A stretch of 64,000 nt of DNA from Pseudonocardia parietis (GCF_017876315.1 NZ_JAGINU010000001.1:2666001-2730000); one strand, 5' to 3'. Counted from the stretch's first letter, positions 1 to 8,951 are shown. The notes: generated by a model from the sequence alone, not told the origin. Numbers and translations: made by a program.

Positions 1-18
1 CGAGCGAAGCGGCCGTAT

Positions 19-36
19 TGGTATTACATCATACCA
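19..36. promoter_or_regulatory. Palindrome, candidate operator
   Basis: TGGTAT-N6-ATACCA is a perfect inverted repeat with 6-bp arms at the left edge of the window. This shape suits a dimeric repressor such as an FCD-type GntR, but the gene it would serve lies outside the window. A second TGGTAT half-site occurs at 454-459 without a clear partner. The role is inferred from shape only. Confidence 0.3.
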
Positions 37-65
37 CTTTGCCCTCGGTCAGATCCGACCCGTCC

Positions 66-300
66 GCCGTGCTCGTACCGCTGCGGCACGGCAGAGCACG
101 GACTGAGGCGCTCCGGGCGGCGGAACTGCTCGTCTCCCACGGGTGCGCCCCGGCCGTCGTGTGCGCGTCGGTGTTGGCCAGGGCCGCGCAGAGGGCTCGG
201 ATCGTTGCCGGCGGACTGGTCGCCGCCGGGGCGGCAGAACCTGCGGTGCGGACCGACTGGCGGCTCGACGAGCGGCGCTACGGCGCCCTGCAGGGAGTGC
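66..300 (+). pseudogene. Remnant of 2,3-BPG-dependent phosphoglycerate mutase
   Basis: The translation contains LVPLRHG, which matches the catalytic RHG of histidine phosphatases, and ends with RLDERRYGALQG, the signature of cofactor-dependent phosphoglycerate mutase (normally LNERHYGALQG). The stretch between the RHG and the segment starting EALRAAELL is shortened. After about base 300 the reading frame is lost. About 80 codons remain of roughly 230-250 expected, so this is a dead fragment of a GpmA-like glycolytic enzyme. From 300 to 987 I see no further gene, apart from a short T-arm-like stretch near 815 that I do not trust. Confidence 0.5.
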
Positions 301-987
301 GCCCGCCCGGAGCTGGTCGCCCGGGAGGGGATCAGGCGAGAGTTCCCGCGGCCCGGCTCCGACCATGCCGTGCACGTGGGCGGCGGTTGCGACTGCTGCG
401 CTGGAGTCCACGCTCCGGCGGCGCTGCAGGAACTGATGCACGAAACCTTGTATTGGTATGTTGTTAGTCCTATTGTCTTCGCATGGCTCCGGAGCGAGAG
501 CCGGCGATGACGCCGGTACCGCCGCCACGATGTGTGCTGCCCGGGCAACGGGCCCGTGTCCCGATGCGGCCGCCCTGAGCAGCCATCTCTGATCAGACGG
601 ATCGGAGATGCGTGCGTGACGGTTTCGGTCTCGACCTCGCGCACGCTCTGCCGGCCGCTGTGAGCAGCTGTCGAGTTCGTCCTCGGCGAAGCCCATGCCG
701 CGGCGTCGGCCGAATCTCCGTCGCCGGACGTGACAGCTCGCCTGTCGCAGCGGGTCCGAGCACCGGAACCGACTCCTGGACAGCCGAGGCGCGGCTCACG
801 ACGACACGCGAAGAGGTCGGGTTCCAATCCCCCCGCACCGACTCGTCGCACGTGGCCGGCCACTGCTGCCGAAGCCGCGACGAGACCGGTCATCGTTCGA
901 CCTGACGCAACTGCTGGACCCCGAAGTCCTGAACGCTCCCATCACCCGTCCGGCCTGCCCGGGCGGCAGCGAGATCACGGAGGATTC

Positions 988-2523
988 ATGGGAGAAGCGC
1001 TCTTGAGCAGCCTCGCCCAGCTGCTGCAGCCCCAAACCCTGCTGCTGATGCTCGTCGGCGTGGCAGTCGGATTCGCGGTGGGCATCCTCCCTGGCCTCGG
1101 CGGGGCGGTGACCCTGGCGCTGATGCTGCCGTTCAGCGTCGGTCTCGAACCGGTGCAGGCCTTCGCGTTCCTGCTCGGCATGCTCGCCGTGACCTCGACG
1201 GCGGGGGACATCACCTCGGTGCTGTTCGGCGTCCCGGGTGAGGCAACATCCGCGGCGACCGTTCTCGACGGCCACCCGATGACCAAACGGGGCGAGGCGG
1301 GGCGCGCGCTCGGTGCCGTGCTCTCCTCATCGGCGCTGGGCGCGGCGTTCGGCGCCGTCGTGCTCGTCGCCGTGATCCCGATCGTGCGGCCGCTCGTGCT
1401 GTCCTTCGGCCCGGCCGAATTCTTCGCACTCACCATCCTCGGGCTCACGTTCGTGGTGGCGCTCTCGGGGGCACACGTCGTCAGGGGTCTGCTCATGGCC
1501 TTGCTCGGCGTGATGGTCGCGATGGTCGGGATCGACGCGCAGGAGGGGGTGCCGCGGTACGCCTTCGGCGAGCTCTACCTCTGGGCGGGGATCCCGCTGG
1601 TCCCGCTGGTGGTCGGGCTCTTCGGCGGCGCGGAGCTGCTGCAGCTGATGCTGGCCCGTGGCTCGATCAACCGGTCCGGAAGCGCGCGTACCGAGGCGGA
1701 CAAGGCCGGCGACGAGGTGCGCGCGAGCGGCATGTCCGCGCTGCTGCAGGGAGTGCGGGACTCGCTCGCGCACTGGTGGCTGGTCGTCCGCTCCGGGGCG
1801 ATCGGCATGGCGATCGGCATGATGCCCGGGGTCGGTGGTTCGGTGGCGCAGTTCCTCGCGTACGGCCATGCCCAGCAGACCTCCCGGCGCCCCGAGGAAT
1901 TCGGCCACGGCTCGATAGAGGGGGTGATCGCGGCCGGCGCGAGCAACAACGCCAAGGACAGTGGTGCGCTCGTACCGACCGTCGCCTTCGGGATCCCCGG
2001 CGGCGCGGCGACCGCTGTTCTGCTCAGCGCGTTCCTCGTCGTCGGCCTCGACCCGGGCCCGGAGATGCTGACCACCGATCTCGACGTGACGCTCTCCATG
2101 GCGTGGATCGTCATCCTCGCCAACGTCGTCGCCGTCGCGATCGCGCTACTCACGGTCCGGCACCTGGTCAAGCTCACCGACGTGCCGAGCACCTATATCG
2201 TCCCGGCCCTGCTCGTGCTGCTGACGGTCGGCACCTACACCGCGAGCAACAACTTCGCCGACGTCCTGGTGATGCTTGCGGCCGCGGGCCTCGGCGTGGT
2301 GTGCGTTCGCTGGGGCTGGCCCAGGGTGCCCTTCCTGCTGGCGGTCGTGCTCGGTTCGATCGCCGAGCGCTACCTGTTCCTGTCCGTGTCGCTCTACGGC
2401 TACGAGTGGCTGACCCGGCCGGTCGTCGTGGTCGTCGCGGTCATCGTCGTCCTCACGCTCATCCAGTCCGTGCGGCGGCGCCGTTCGGTTCGCGTCCTCG
2501 CGTCGAAGGGAGTCTCCCGATGA
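988..2523 (+). CDS. tctA: Tripartite tricarboxylate transporter, large membrane subunit TctA
   Basis: The 511-residue hydrophobic protein is the channel subunit of a TctABC-type secondary transporter, which takes up carboxylates with a binding protein. It carries the TctA hallmarks GILPGLGG near residue 35 and MMPGVGGS in the middle, and FGIPGGAATAVLL later, which mark the two inverted halves. About 11-12 membrane segments are visible. The ATG at 988 is preceded by GGAGG and is preferred over an upstream extension that is not hydrophobic. It overlaps tctB by 4 bases and heads a tctA-tctB-tctC operon. The usual genetic order in proteobacteria is C-B-A, so this order is reversed. The substrate is unknown. 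Confidence 0.93.
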   Translation: MGEALLSSLAQLLQPQTLLLMLVGVAVGFAVGILPGLGGAVTLALMLPFSVGLEPVQAFAFLLGMLAVTSTAGDITSVLFGVPGEATSAATVLDGHPMTKRGEAGRALGAVLSSSALGAAFGAVVLVAVIPIVRPLVLSFGPAEFFALTILGLTFVVALSGAHVVRGLLMALLGVMVAMVGIDAQEGVPRYAFGELYLWAGIPLVPLVVGLFGGAELLQLMLARGSINRSGSARTEADKAGDEVRASGMSALLQGVRDSLAHWWLVVRSGAIGMAIGMMPGVGGSVAQFLAYGHAQQTSRRPEEFGHGSIEGVIAAGASNNAKDSGALVPTVAFGIPGGAATAVLLSAFLVVGLDPGPEMLTTDLDVTLSMAWIVILANVVAVAIALLTVRHLVKLTDVPSTYIVPALLVLLTVGTYTASNNFADVLVMLAAAGLGVVCVRWGWPRVPFLLAVVLGSIAERYLFLSVSLYGYEWLTRPVVVVVAVIVVLTLIQSVRRRRSVRVLASKGVSR

Positions 2524-3080
2524 GCACCGCCGACCAGGTCCCCGACGGGGACACACCGGGTGCAGTGGCACCGACCGCCGCGCCGTCGGCCGTCCGCCGG
2601 TTCGACCCGGTGGAGGTGGCGATGTCGGCTGTGCTGCTGGCGGTCTTCGCCGTCGCCGTCCTGCTCGCCGCCCAGTGGAGTTTCCGGGCCGCGCTCACCC
2701 CGCTGCTGGCGGCGGGCACGGGCGCCGTGCTCAGCGGCCTCCACCTGGTCCGCAGCCTCACCGGGCGGGCCGGGCGGTCCCGCGCCCAGCGCTCCGGGGA
2801 AGGACCACCGCCCTCCGATGAGGCGACCAGGGTGTTCGCCACGGCCGGTCGCCGGTCCTGGACGGTGGCGCTGGCCTGGGTTGTCGGGTTCTTCGCCGGC
2901 ATCTACGTCATCGGGCTCGTTGTCACCGGAGCCGTCTTCGCCCTCGCGTATCTGCGGGTCCAGGCGCGGGCGAGCTGGCAGGCAAGCGTCGGGTACGGCG
3001 TCGCCGTCGGGCTGGTCGTCTGGCTGCTGTTCGACGTGCTGTTCGAGATTGCGCTCCCCGAAGGGCTGATGCTCCGATGA
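2520..3080 (+). CDS. tctB: Tripartite tricarboxylate transporter, small membrane subunit TctB
   Basis: The 186-residue protein has four predicted membrane helices. Two lie near residues 32-75, and two near 115-180, separated by a polar loop. This is the size and layout of TctB, the small membrane partner of TctA. The start ATG overlaps the tctA stop (ATGA at 2520-2523) and its end overlaps tctC, so translation is probably coupled. The sequence is poorly conserved in this family; the call rests mainly on topology and on its place between tctA and tctC. Confidence 0.85.
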   Translation: MSTADQVPDGDTPGAVAPTAAPSAVRRFDPVEVAMSAVLLAVFAVAVLLAAQWSFRAALTPLLAAGTGAVLSGLHLVRSLTGRAGRSRAQRSGEGPPPSDEATRVFATAGRRSWTVALAWVVGFFAGIYVIGLVVTGAVFALAYLRVQARASWQASVGYGVAVGLVVWLLFDVLFEIALPEGLMLR

Positions 3081-4096
3081 CACCTCGCAGATACCTCTCC
3101 GCCGTCGCCGCGGGAGTGGCCGCGCTCGTCCTCGCCGGGTGCGGTGCCGATCCCGGCGCGCTCTCGGCGCCGGAGTTCTACCGAGACCGCGCGATCGACC
3201 TCGTAGTGCCTTACGAGCCCGGCGGCGGCTACGACCTGTACGCCCGCGACGTCGTGCCCTACCTCGCCCGCTGCATCGGTGGTGACGTCAAGGTCGTCAA
3301 CGAGGCCGGCGCCGGCGGGCTGCTCGCGACCTCGAACACCGCGGCCGCGGAGCCGGACGGAACCCGGGTGCAGATCGTCAACACGGTCGGCGCGGTGAGC
3401 GCCCAGATCGGTCAGGCGGCCGGAATCAACTTCGACCTGGCCGCCCTGTCCTGGGTCGCCAGGGTCTCGGCCGAAGCCAACGTCGTGGTCGTCGCCGCGG
3501 ACAGCCGCTTTGCCGACTTCGATGACATGCTTCGCTCCCCGGACCCGGTGCGGTTCGTCTCCACCGGCCCCGGCTCGAACGACTACATCAACCCGCCGCT
3601 GCTCCAGCAGATCTTCGACTTCCCGGTCGAGGTGATCAGCGGCTTCGCCGGATCGGGCGAGGCCCGCACGGCATACTTGCGCGGTGACGCCGACGCCCAG
3701 GTCCTGCCGGTAGCCAGCACTGTCAGCGCGATTCGGTCGGGGGAGATCCGCCCGGTGCTCGTACTCGGTGACGCCGACAGCCCCGGACTGGAGGGCGTGC
3801 CCAGGGCCCGCGACCTTCCGGTTGCCGGCGCGGCGCAGCGGGAGACGTTGACGTCGCTGCTCGATCTCGTCTCGCTGAGCCGCACGATGGTCGCCCCGCC
3901 CGGTCTCGCCCCGGACCGGCTGGCGTTCCTGCGCGACGCGTTCGCCTGCGCCCTGACCAACCCGGACCTGGTCGCAGCCTCAACCGAGCAGCGACGGCCG
4001 ATCGAGTTCATGCCCGGGGCGGAGCTGACCGAGGCCATGCGCTCGGTGCTGAGCGCGGACCCGGCGTTCCGCCAGATCGTCCGGGACATCACGTGA
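3077..4096 (+). CDS. tctC: Tripartite tricarboxylate transporter, extracytoplasmic binding lipoprotein TctC
   Basis: The 339-residue protein begins with a lipoprotein signal peptide whose lipobox LAGC places the lipidated cysteine at residue 22. The mature part shows the Bug/TctC start ELVVPYEPGGGYDLYAR-like motif (here RAIDLVVPYEPGGGYD) that binds the carboxylate ligand. It would capture a dicarboxylate or tricarboxylate outside the cell and deliver it to TctAB. The start overlaps the tctB stop. The gene is complete and is followed at once by transposon debris on the other strand. Confidence 0.92.
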   Translation: MTPRRYLSAVAAGVAALVLAGCGADPGALSAPEFYRDRAIDLVVPYEPGGGYDLYARDVVPYLARCIGGDVKVVNEAGAGGLLATSNTAAAEPDGTRVQIVNTVGAVSAQIGQAAGINFDLAALSWVARVSAEANVVVVAADSRFADFDDMLRSPDPVRFVSTGPGSNDYINPPLLQQIFDFPVEVISGFAGSGEARTAYLRGDADAQVLPVASTVSAIRSGEIRPVLVLGDADSPGLEGVPRARDLPVAGAAQRETLTSLLDLVSLSRTMVAPPGLAPDRLAFLRDAFACALTNPDLVAASTEQRRPIEFMPGAELTEAMRSVLSADPAFRQIVRDIT

Positions 4097-4126
4097 GCGG
4101 ATCCCGATCACCCTGGCCTGCTGGGA

Positions 4127-4600
4127 CTACGACCGGACCCGCGCACTGGAGGACGGGACCGTCGCCCGGACGGCGTCGACCTGACTGCCGCGGACGGAGC
4201 AGACCACCGTCGGTGCCGGCGCTCCGCGCTGAACCACGGTGTTGCGCAGCGTGTTGACCGCGAGCGGCGAGGTCATGCGGGCGTCGATGGAGTAGCCCAC
4301 GATCCGCTTCGAGCAGGCGTCTTTCACGGTGCAGGGGTAGAGCTCGCCCTCGGCGGTGGGGTGCTCGGTGATGTCGGTCAGCCACGGCTGGTTGGGCCGG
4401 GCGGCGGTGAACCCGTGGCGCACGAGGTCGTCGTGCACCGGTGGTCCGGGCCGGCGGGTGCGGCCGCGCGTGCGGGTATGGACCGACCAGAGCTTCTGCA
4501 GGGTGCACAGCCGCCCGGTCCGGGTTCGGGAGGCGGTGTGGCCCTGTGCGGCGAGCCGTTCGGCTGCTGCTGCGGTACCGGAAGCCGATTCGCCCGCGAC
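4127..4600 (-). pseudogene. IS3-family transposase (orfB) remnant
   Basis: On the minus strand the frame reads TASRTRTGRLCTLQKLWSV, then RPNQPWLTDITEHPT, TVKDACSKRIVGYSID and SPLAVNTLRNTV. This is the start of the rve integrase core of IS3 orfB, including the first catalytic Asp (TDI). The second Asp region reads VVCSVRGSQ where HSDRGSQ is expected, so the catalytic Asp is lost, and the frame then ends early. It is a 5' fragment lacking the DDE end. It lies between convergent tctC and the apgM-like gene. Confidence 0.75.
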
Positions 4601-4672
4601 CCCGTCCCGGCGGCATGCTGCGACGGGCCCGCCCGGCCTGGCTCGCGCCCGGCGGGCTGCCGTCGTGAGCGC

Positions 4673-6019
4673 TCACGGTGCCTGTCGCAGCGGCATCGGC
4701 CGGGGTGTGTCGGCGAGCGCGGGCACCGCCCGGGCGGTGATGCGGTGGCCCATGAACACCGGCCGGTTGGCCTGTCCGAGCAGCAGCGGCAGCAGTTCGG
4801 CGGCCCGCACCTGGCCCCACCAGCCCACCTGGCTGGAAAGCTCGCCCCACTCGGTGACGCCGTCGGGTCGCACGGTCGGGCCCGCCACCAGCAGGGGGCT
4901 CGGTTCTCCGGCGTGCATCACGCCGTGGGTGGAGGGTGTCGCGTGGTCCCCGGTCACCGCGACCACGGCGCGCTCGGCGATCTCGCCGAGACCGGCCAGG
5001 CCGCGGTCGATGGACTGCAGGACGTCGCGTTTGGCGAAGGGTCGCTTGGTGTGGCCGGCCTCGTCGGTGGCCTTCGTGTGGACGTGCACGAACCGGGCCC
5101 CGTCCTCGATGAGCCGCTCCGCCGCTTCCAGTCGGCCGGCCATGTCCTTCTCGAGGTCGTCGACCGGGGAGAGGTGGCTCGAGGTCATGTCCAGCGCGGT
5201 GACGATGCCCTTGTAGATGCGGGTGCTGGTGACCGCGGCACCGGCGACACCGACCTGGTCGAGGAACGACGGGATGGTTCCTCGCCGGCCGGACCACTTG
5301 GTGGTGAGGACGTCGAGCGCGGGCAGGCCGCGGGCCAGGCGGCGCGCGTTGATGTCACTGGCGAGCAGCCAAGCCCGCGCATCGAGCAGCGCGGCGGTGA
5401 GGTCCTCGGCGAACGCCGCACCGTCCGGTTCGGTCGGGACCGGGCGCATCCACGGGTGAAAGGTCTCGAACAGCGGGTCGGAGTCGGTGACGGCGCCGCT
5501 GTGGTGGGTGGGGGAGGACAGCAGGGCTTCGCCCTTGCCTCCGAGCTGTTGCAGGGTCATGCCGTGTTCGGCGAGGATCGGGGTAAGTCCGGTGAGCAGG
5601 GCGGTGATGTCGTCGAGGTCGTCCGGCCGGGCCCTGCCGGTGAGGTGGAGCGTGCTCCCGTTGACGCGCGAGGTGCGTAGGGAGGCGTGGGTGACGGCGA
5701 TGTCGGGGTCGACGTCGAGGCCGCCGCCGAGGGCTTCGAGGACGGCGCGGCCGGGGAAGGGCACCTCGGCGTAGCCGAACATGGCCCAGTGGGCGAGTTC
5801 GGAGGCAGGAGCCCGCCCCCATCCGAACGGGAGGTGCCAGCCGCTCGCGCCGCGACGGGCCAGGGCGTCGAGGTGAGGGGTGTGGGCGGCTTCGGCCGGT
5901 GTGCGGCCGTCGAGCTGGGGAATCGGCCGGTCGCCCAGGCCGTCGAGGACGACCAGCACGATCGGTAGCCGGTCGTCGTCGAGTCGGGGTTGGGTCTCGC
6001 CGTAGCCCGCAGGCTTCAT
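4673..6019 (-). CDS. ApgM-like 2,3-BPG-independent phosphoglycerate mutase (alkaline phosphatase superfamily)
   Basis: The 448-residue protein matches the archaeal-type cofactor-independent phosphoglycerate mutase family. It has the N-terminal metal site VLVVLDGLGDRP (Asp26), a probable nucleophile Ser73 in APASELAHWAMFGY, and C-terminal metal ligands in KATDEAGH and TGDHATPSTHG. The housekeeping reaction would be 3-phosphoglycerate to 2-phosphoglycerate. Relatives also act in phosphonate pathways. It is the last gene of a four-gene operon and its ATG overlaps the stop of the NadM-like gene (ATGA). That company with SelD makes a specialised phosphomutase or phosphatase role possible. A long upstream extension of the frame overlaps that gene and is not used. 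Confidence 0.85.
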   Translation of the reverse strand: MKPAGYGETQPRLDDDRLPIVLVVLDGLGDRPIPQLDGRTPAEAAHTPHLDALARRGASGWHLPFGWGRAPASELAHWAMFGYAEVPFPGRAVLEALGGGLDVDPDIAVTHASLRTSRVNGSTLHLTGRARPDDLDDITALLTGLTPILAEHGMTLQQLGGKGEALLSSPTHHSGAVTDSDPLFETFHPWMRPVPTEPDGAAFAEDLTAALLDARAWLLASDINARRLARGLPALDVLTTKWSGRRGTIPSFLDQVGVAGAAVTSTRIYKGIVTALDMTSSHLSPVDDLEKDMAGRLEAAERLIEDGARFVHVHTKATDEAGHTKRPFAKRDVLQSIDRGLAGLGEIAERAVVAVTGDHATPSTHGVMHAGEPSPLLVAGPTVRPDGVTEWGELSSQVGWWGQVRAAELLPLLLGQANRPVFMGHRITARAVPALADTPRPMPLRQAP

Positions 6020-6570
6020 ATCGCCTCCTCGGTCTCGGTCTGGTCCCGGCCGGCGAGGAGTTCTGCAAGCACCGGGACGACGGCGCGCGGAACCAGGTCT
6101 GCCCATACCGACTGGTCGGCGTCGAGGCGCGCGCGGATATCGGAGGCCGACAGCCGGGTGGCCGGGTCGCCGTCGAGCACCGTCACCTCGTATCCGGCGT
6201 CGGAGAGCCGGCTCGCCTTCTCCCGTTCCCAGGCGCTGTAAGCGCGCACGAGCTGTCGTGCACGGCCAGGGACGTACTCGTACCAGGTCTCGGGTCGGGT
6301 CAGGTCGAAGGGCACGATCGAGGCGTGGCGGGACAGGCCTCGTTCCTGCAGCGCGGCCTGCAGCAGACGCAGACGCTCGAAGTAGGTGAACGGGTTGGCC
6401 TCGGCGAGGTGGCGGTGCGCGGAGGTCGCCTCCTCGTGCCGGGCTCTGGTGTCGGGGTTGGTGACCGCGACGATGAGGTGCTCGGCCTCGCGCAAGGCGA
6501 GTTCGAACAGTTCCAGGTGCTGTCCGTGCACGGGCTGGAAGCGGCCGGTCACGCACGCCAGACGTCTCAC
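6016..6570 (-). CDS. NMN-adenylyltransferase-like nucleotidyltransferase (NadM type)
   Basis: The 184-residue protein opens with TGRFQPVHGQH, the GRFQPxHxxH nucleotide-binding signature of archaeal-type NMN adenylyltransferases. Near its C-terminus it has RLSASDIRARL, matching the ISxTxIR motif that grips the ATP phosphates. It should transfer a nucleotidyl group to a phosphorylated acceptor. NMN is the family default; in phosphinothricin synthesis a relative (PhpF) activates phosphonoformate instead. The GTG start at 6570 sits in a GTGA overlap with the selD stop, and an AGGAGG-like stretch lies just upstream. It is translationally coupled to selD and to the ApgM-like gene, so the true substrate may belong to that pathway. 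Confidence 0.82.
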   Translation of the reverse strand: MRRLACVTGRFQPVHGQHLELFELALREAEHLIVAVTNPDTRARHEEATSAHRHLAEANPFTYFERLRLLQAALQERGLSRHASIVPFDLTRPETWYEYVPGRARQLVRAYSAWEREKASRLSDAGYEVTVLDGDPATRLSASDIRARLDADQSVWADLVPRAVVPVLAELLAGRDQTETEEAI

Positions 6571-7658
6571 TCGTGCCTCCTCCCGATCGGGCCCGGCGCG
6601 GCAGTAACACGCCCGGGGGCGCCCTCGACCAGCTCGCCCACCACCGTCGCCGCGGTGTCGCCGCCACGGTGCAGCGTCGCCAGCAGCTCGCCCACCCTGG
6701 CCGGCGGGGCGGCGAGCAGCAGCCCACCGGAGGTCTGTGCGTCGGCGAGCAGCAGCTGGCAGATCGAGTCCGCCTCGCCCGGCACGAACCAGCCCGCGTC
6801 GAGGGCACCCTGCAGGGTTCGTCGGCTGCCGTCCGGTGCGCATCCGTTCGCGACGAGCCGGGCGACACCGGGTAACAACGGCACCTCGCCCGGCCAGATC
6901 CTGGCCTCGAGGCGGCCGGCCGATGTCATCTCGTGCAGGTGCCCGATCAGGCCGTACCCGGTGATGTCGGTGCCCCCGGCCAATCCGCAGGCCACGGCGG
7001 CGCGCGAGGCGGCGGCGTTGAGTCGGGTCATCGACTCGACTGCGCCCACCACCTCGGTGTCGGCGGCGCGTCCCAGCTTGACGGCGGTGCCGATGACGCC
7101 GACGCCGAGGGGCTTGGTCAGCACCAGTCGGTCACCCGGGTGTCCGCCGCCCTTGTGCAGGATGGCGTCGTGGGCGGCCTCGCCGATGACGGCGAGTCCG
7201 TACTTCGGGGCGGGGTCGACGATGCTGTGACCGCCCGCGAGCAGCGCGCCCGCGTCGGCGACCGCTTCTGCGCCGCCACGGAGGACCTCGGCGACCAGCT
7301 CGGGGTCGAGGTCCAACGGCCAGCCGAGCAGGTTCAGCGCCAGCAGCGGGCGCCCACCCATCGCGTAGACGTCGGACAGGGCGTTGGTCGCCGCGATCCG
7401 TCCCCACTGGTACGGGTCGTCCACGACCGGGGTCAGGAAGTCGCAGGTCACCACCAGCGACCGGCCGTGCCACCCGGGCAGGTCGAAGACCGCGGCGTCG
7501 TCGGCGGGGTCGAGACCGACCCGTAGGCGAGCGTCGGTCCCGCCGGTCGCAGCGCCGGTACGCAGCGAGCCCAGTACGTCGTCGAGCAGTTGCTGGGGCA
7601 GCTTGCACGCGCAGCCACCACCCGGCGAGAACTGCGTGAGCGGAACTGACACGGCCAT
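6567..7658 (-). CDS. selD: Selenide, water dikinase (selenophosphate synthetase)
   Basis: The 363-residue protein makes selenophosphate from selenide and ATP. The active site GGGCACKL aligns with the E. coli GAGCGCK motif and gives Cys16 and Lys19; the position that can be selenocysteine is cysteine here. Other family blocks are present: VDDPYQWGRIAATNALSDVYAMGG, GGHSIVDPAPKYGLAV, LTKPLGVGVI, TDITGYGLIGHL and DAQTSGGLL. ATG at 7658 overlaps the stop of the acyl-CoA dehydrogenase-like gene. No selA, selB, selC, selU, senA or senB gene is in the window, so the fate of the selenophosphate is open. Confidence 0.95.
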   Translation of the reverse strand: MAVSVPLTQFSPGGGCACKLPQQLLDDVLGSLRTGAATGGTDARLRVGLDPADDAAVFDLPGWHGRSLVVTCDFLTPVVDDPYQWGRIAATNALSDVYAMGGRPLLALNLLGWPLDLDPELVAEVLRGGAEAVADAGALLAGGHSIVDPAPKYGLAVIGEAAHDAILHKGGGHPGDRLVLTKPLGVGVIGTAVKLGRAADTEVVGAVESMTRLNAAASRAAVACGLAGGTDITGYGLIGHLHEMTSAGRLEARIWPGEVPLLPGVARLVANGCAPDGSRRTLQGALDAGWFVPGEADSICQLLLADAQTSGGLLLAAPPARVGELLATLHRGGDTAATVVGELVEGAPGRVTAAPGPIGRRHE

Positions 7659-8899
7659 CACGCCGCCTTGGTCTTGAGCAGACCGCGGGCGATGGCGTTG
7701 CGCTGGATCTCCGAGGTGCCGGCCGGGATCCGCAGGTTGCGCGCCACCCGGAACAGCTTCTCCTCGGGCGAGTCCTGGACGAGCCCCACCGCGCCACGGA
7801 CCTGGATGGCGTTGTCGGCGACCCGGAAGAACGCCTCGTCGTTGATGACCTTGACCAGGCTGATCAGCCGGGGAGCCCCGGGGTGCAGCGGCATTCCGTA
7901 CGGGTCGAGGTCGTCGAGCTGGGCCTGGGCGACCAGCGAGGTCGAGCGGGCCTGATAGATGTCGGCGTCGATGTCGGCGAGCATGTGCTGCACGGCCTGC
8001 TGGGCGGCGATCGGCTTCCCGCCGACCTCGCGTTGCTGGGCGTAGTCGACGGCACGCTGAAGCAGCCACGCGCCCCAGCCGGCGCACATCCCACCGCGAC
8101 AGAGCCGACGCCAGTTGATCCACGACATCGCCAGGCCGAAGCCGTCGCCGATCTCGCCGACGACGTTCTCGGCCGGCACCCGCACATCACGGAACTCCAG
8201 TGTGCCGGTCAGTCCGTCGGCCATCGTGGTCGGCAGATCGGCCCCGCGACTCACCCCGGGCGCGTTGGCGTCGATCAGGAACATCGACAACGACCGGGTG
8301 CCGGCGCCCGGGTCGGTGACCGCCACGACCTGCAAGACGTCGGCGAAGTGCGAGTTGGTGATCCAGCCCTTCGACCCGTTGATGATCCAGTCGGCGCCGT
8401 CGCGGCTCGCGCGGGTGGCCATCCGCAGCACGTCCGAGCCGGCGCCGAGCTCGGTGTTGCAGAACGCCGCAGTGATCTCCCCGGTCATCAGCGGCGCCAG
8501 GTACTGCTCGCGCATCGCCGGAGAGCAGTGCTCGATCGCGGGGTTCGGCCCCTCGGTCCAGGCCAGTGCCGCAAGACCCAGTCCCAGGCCGGAGTGGCGG
8601 TAGACGAACTCCTCGACGTGGTGCATCTCGACCCGGCTGAACCCGCCGCCCCCGGCCGCGGTGCCGGAGTGCGGGGCGTAGAGCCCCAGGGCGCCCGAGC
8701 GCCGCTGGACCTCGCGGCGCGCCTCCCACACCGCCGGATGCATGCGGCGGTGATCATCGAACTTCGGGCCGCTCGCGGTGCCGGCGCCCTGCCGGGCCAG
8801 CTCCTTCTCCAGCTCGGCGACGTCGGTATCGAGGAACGTGCGGAAGCGCTCGGTGTAGGCGATGACCCGCTCGCCCGGAGCGATGTCTGCGACGGCCAC
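7658..8899 (-). CDS. Acyl-CoA dehydrogenase family flavoprotein
   Basis: The protein of about 413 residues has the full acyl-CoA dehydrogenase fold: FCNTELGAGSDV and WITNSHFADVL in the flavin-binding beta domain, and IPAGTSEIQRNAIARGLL at the C-terminus. The Glu of the YEGT motif used by medium-chain enzymes is replaced (PAGT), as in isovaleryl- and long-chain-type members whose base lies elsewhere. It probably oxidises an acyl thioester or a related substrate with FAD. It is the first gene of the selD operon. The GTG at 8899 follows a purine-rich GGGGGTGGG; ATG at 8926 is an alternative but falls in the operator. A TetR-family gene is divergent. Confidence 0.85.
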   Translation of the reverse strand: MAVADIAPGERVIAYTERFRTFLDTDVAELEKELARQGAGTASGPKFDDHRRMHPAVWEARREVQRRSGALGLYAPHSGTAAGGGGFSRVEMHHVEEFVYRHSGLGLGLAALAWTEGPNPAIEHCSPAMREQYLAPLMTGEITAAFCNTELGAGSDVLRMATRASRDGADWIINGSKGWITNSHFADVLQVVAVTDPGAGTRSLSMFLIDANAPGVSRGADLPTTMADGLTGTLEFRDVRVPAENVVGEIGDGFGLAMSWINWRRLCRGGMCAGWGAWLLQRAVDYAQQREVGGKPIAAQQAVQHMLADIDADIYQARSTSLVAQAQLDDLDPYGMPLHPGAPRLISLVKVINDEAFFRVADNAIQVRGAVGLVQDSPEEKLFRVARNLRIPAGTSEIQRNAIARGLLKTKAA

Positions 8900-8920
8900 A
8901 GTGACCCACCCCCGGTGGTT

Positions 8921-8951
8921 GAACATTGTTCGTTTGGATGAACGTTGTGCG
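8921..8951. promoter_or_regulatory. TetR operator between selD operon and tetR
   Basis: GAACATTGTTC (8921-8931) is a perfect 5-bp inverted repeat. A second, imperfect copy GAACGTTGTGC follows at 8941-8951, 20 bp (two helical turns) downstream. The pair sits in the narrow gap between the divergent acyl-CoA dehydrogenase-like and tetR genes. The likely reading is autoregulation and control of the selD operon by the adjacent TetR. Confidence 0.55.

Noticed and set aside
810..840. T-arm-like stretch GGGTTCCAATCCCCC that might be another tRNA remnant
   Set aside because: Only the loop and part of a stem fit; no anticodon arm, acceptor strand or CCA is recognisable, so a tRNA call is not supported.
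6019..6868. Long N-terminal extension of the ApgM-like frame (about 280 codons)
   Set aside because: It overlaps the NadM-like gene and part of selD in another frame and has the Arg/Pro-rich look of a shadow; the ATG in the ATGA overlap is the proper start.
7600..7660. Selenocysteine in SelD or in the neighbouring flavoprotein
   Set aside because: The SelD active-site codon encodes Cys, and no in-frame UGA with a plausible SECIS stem is seen in the operon; stops are at the overlaps as expected.
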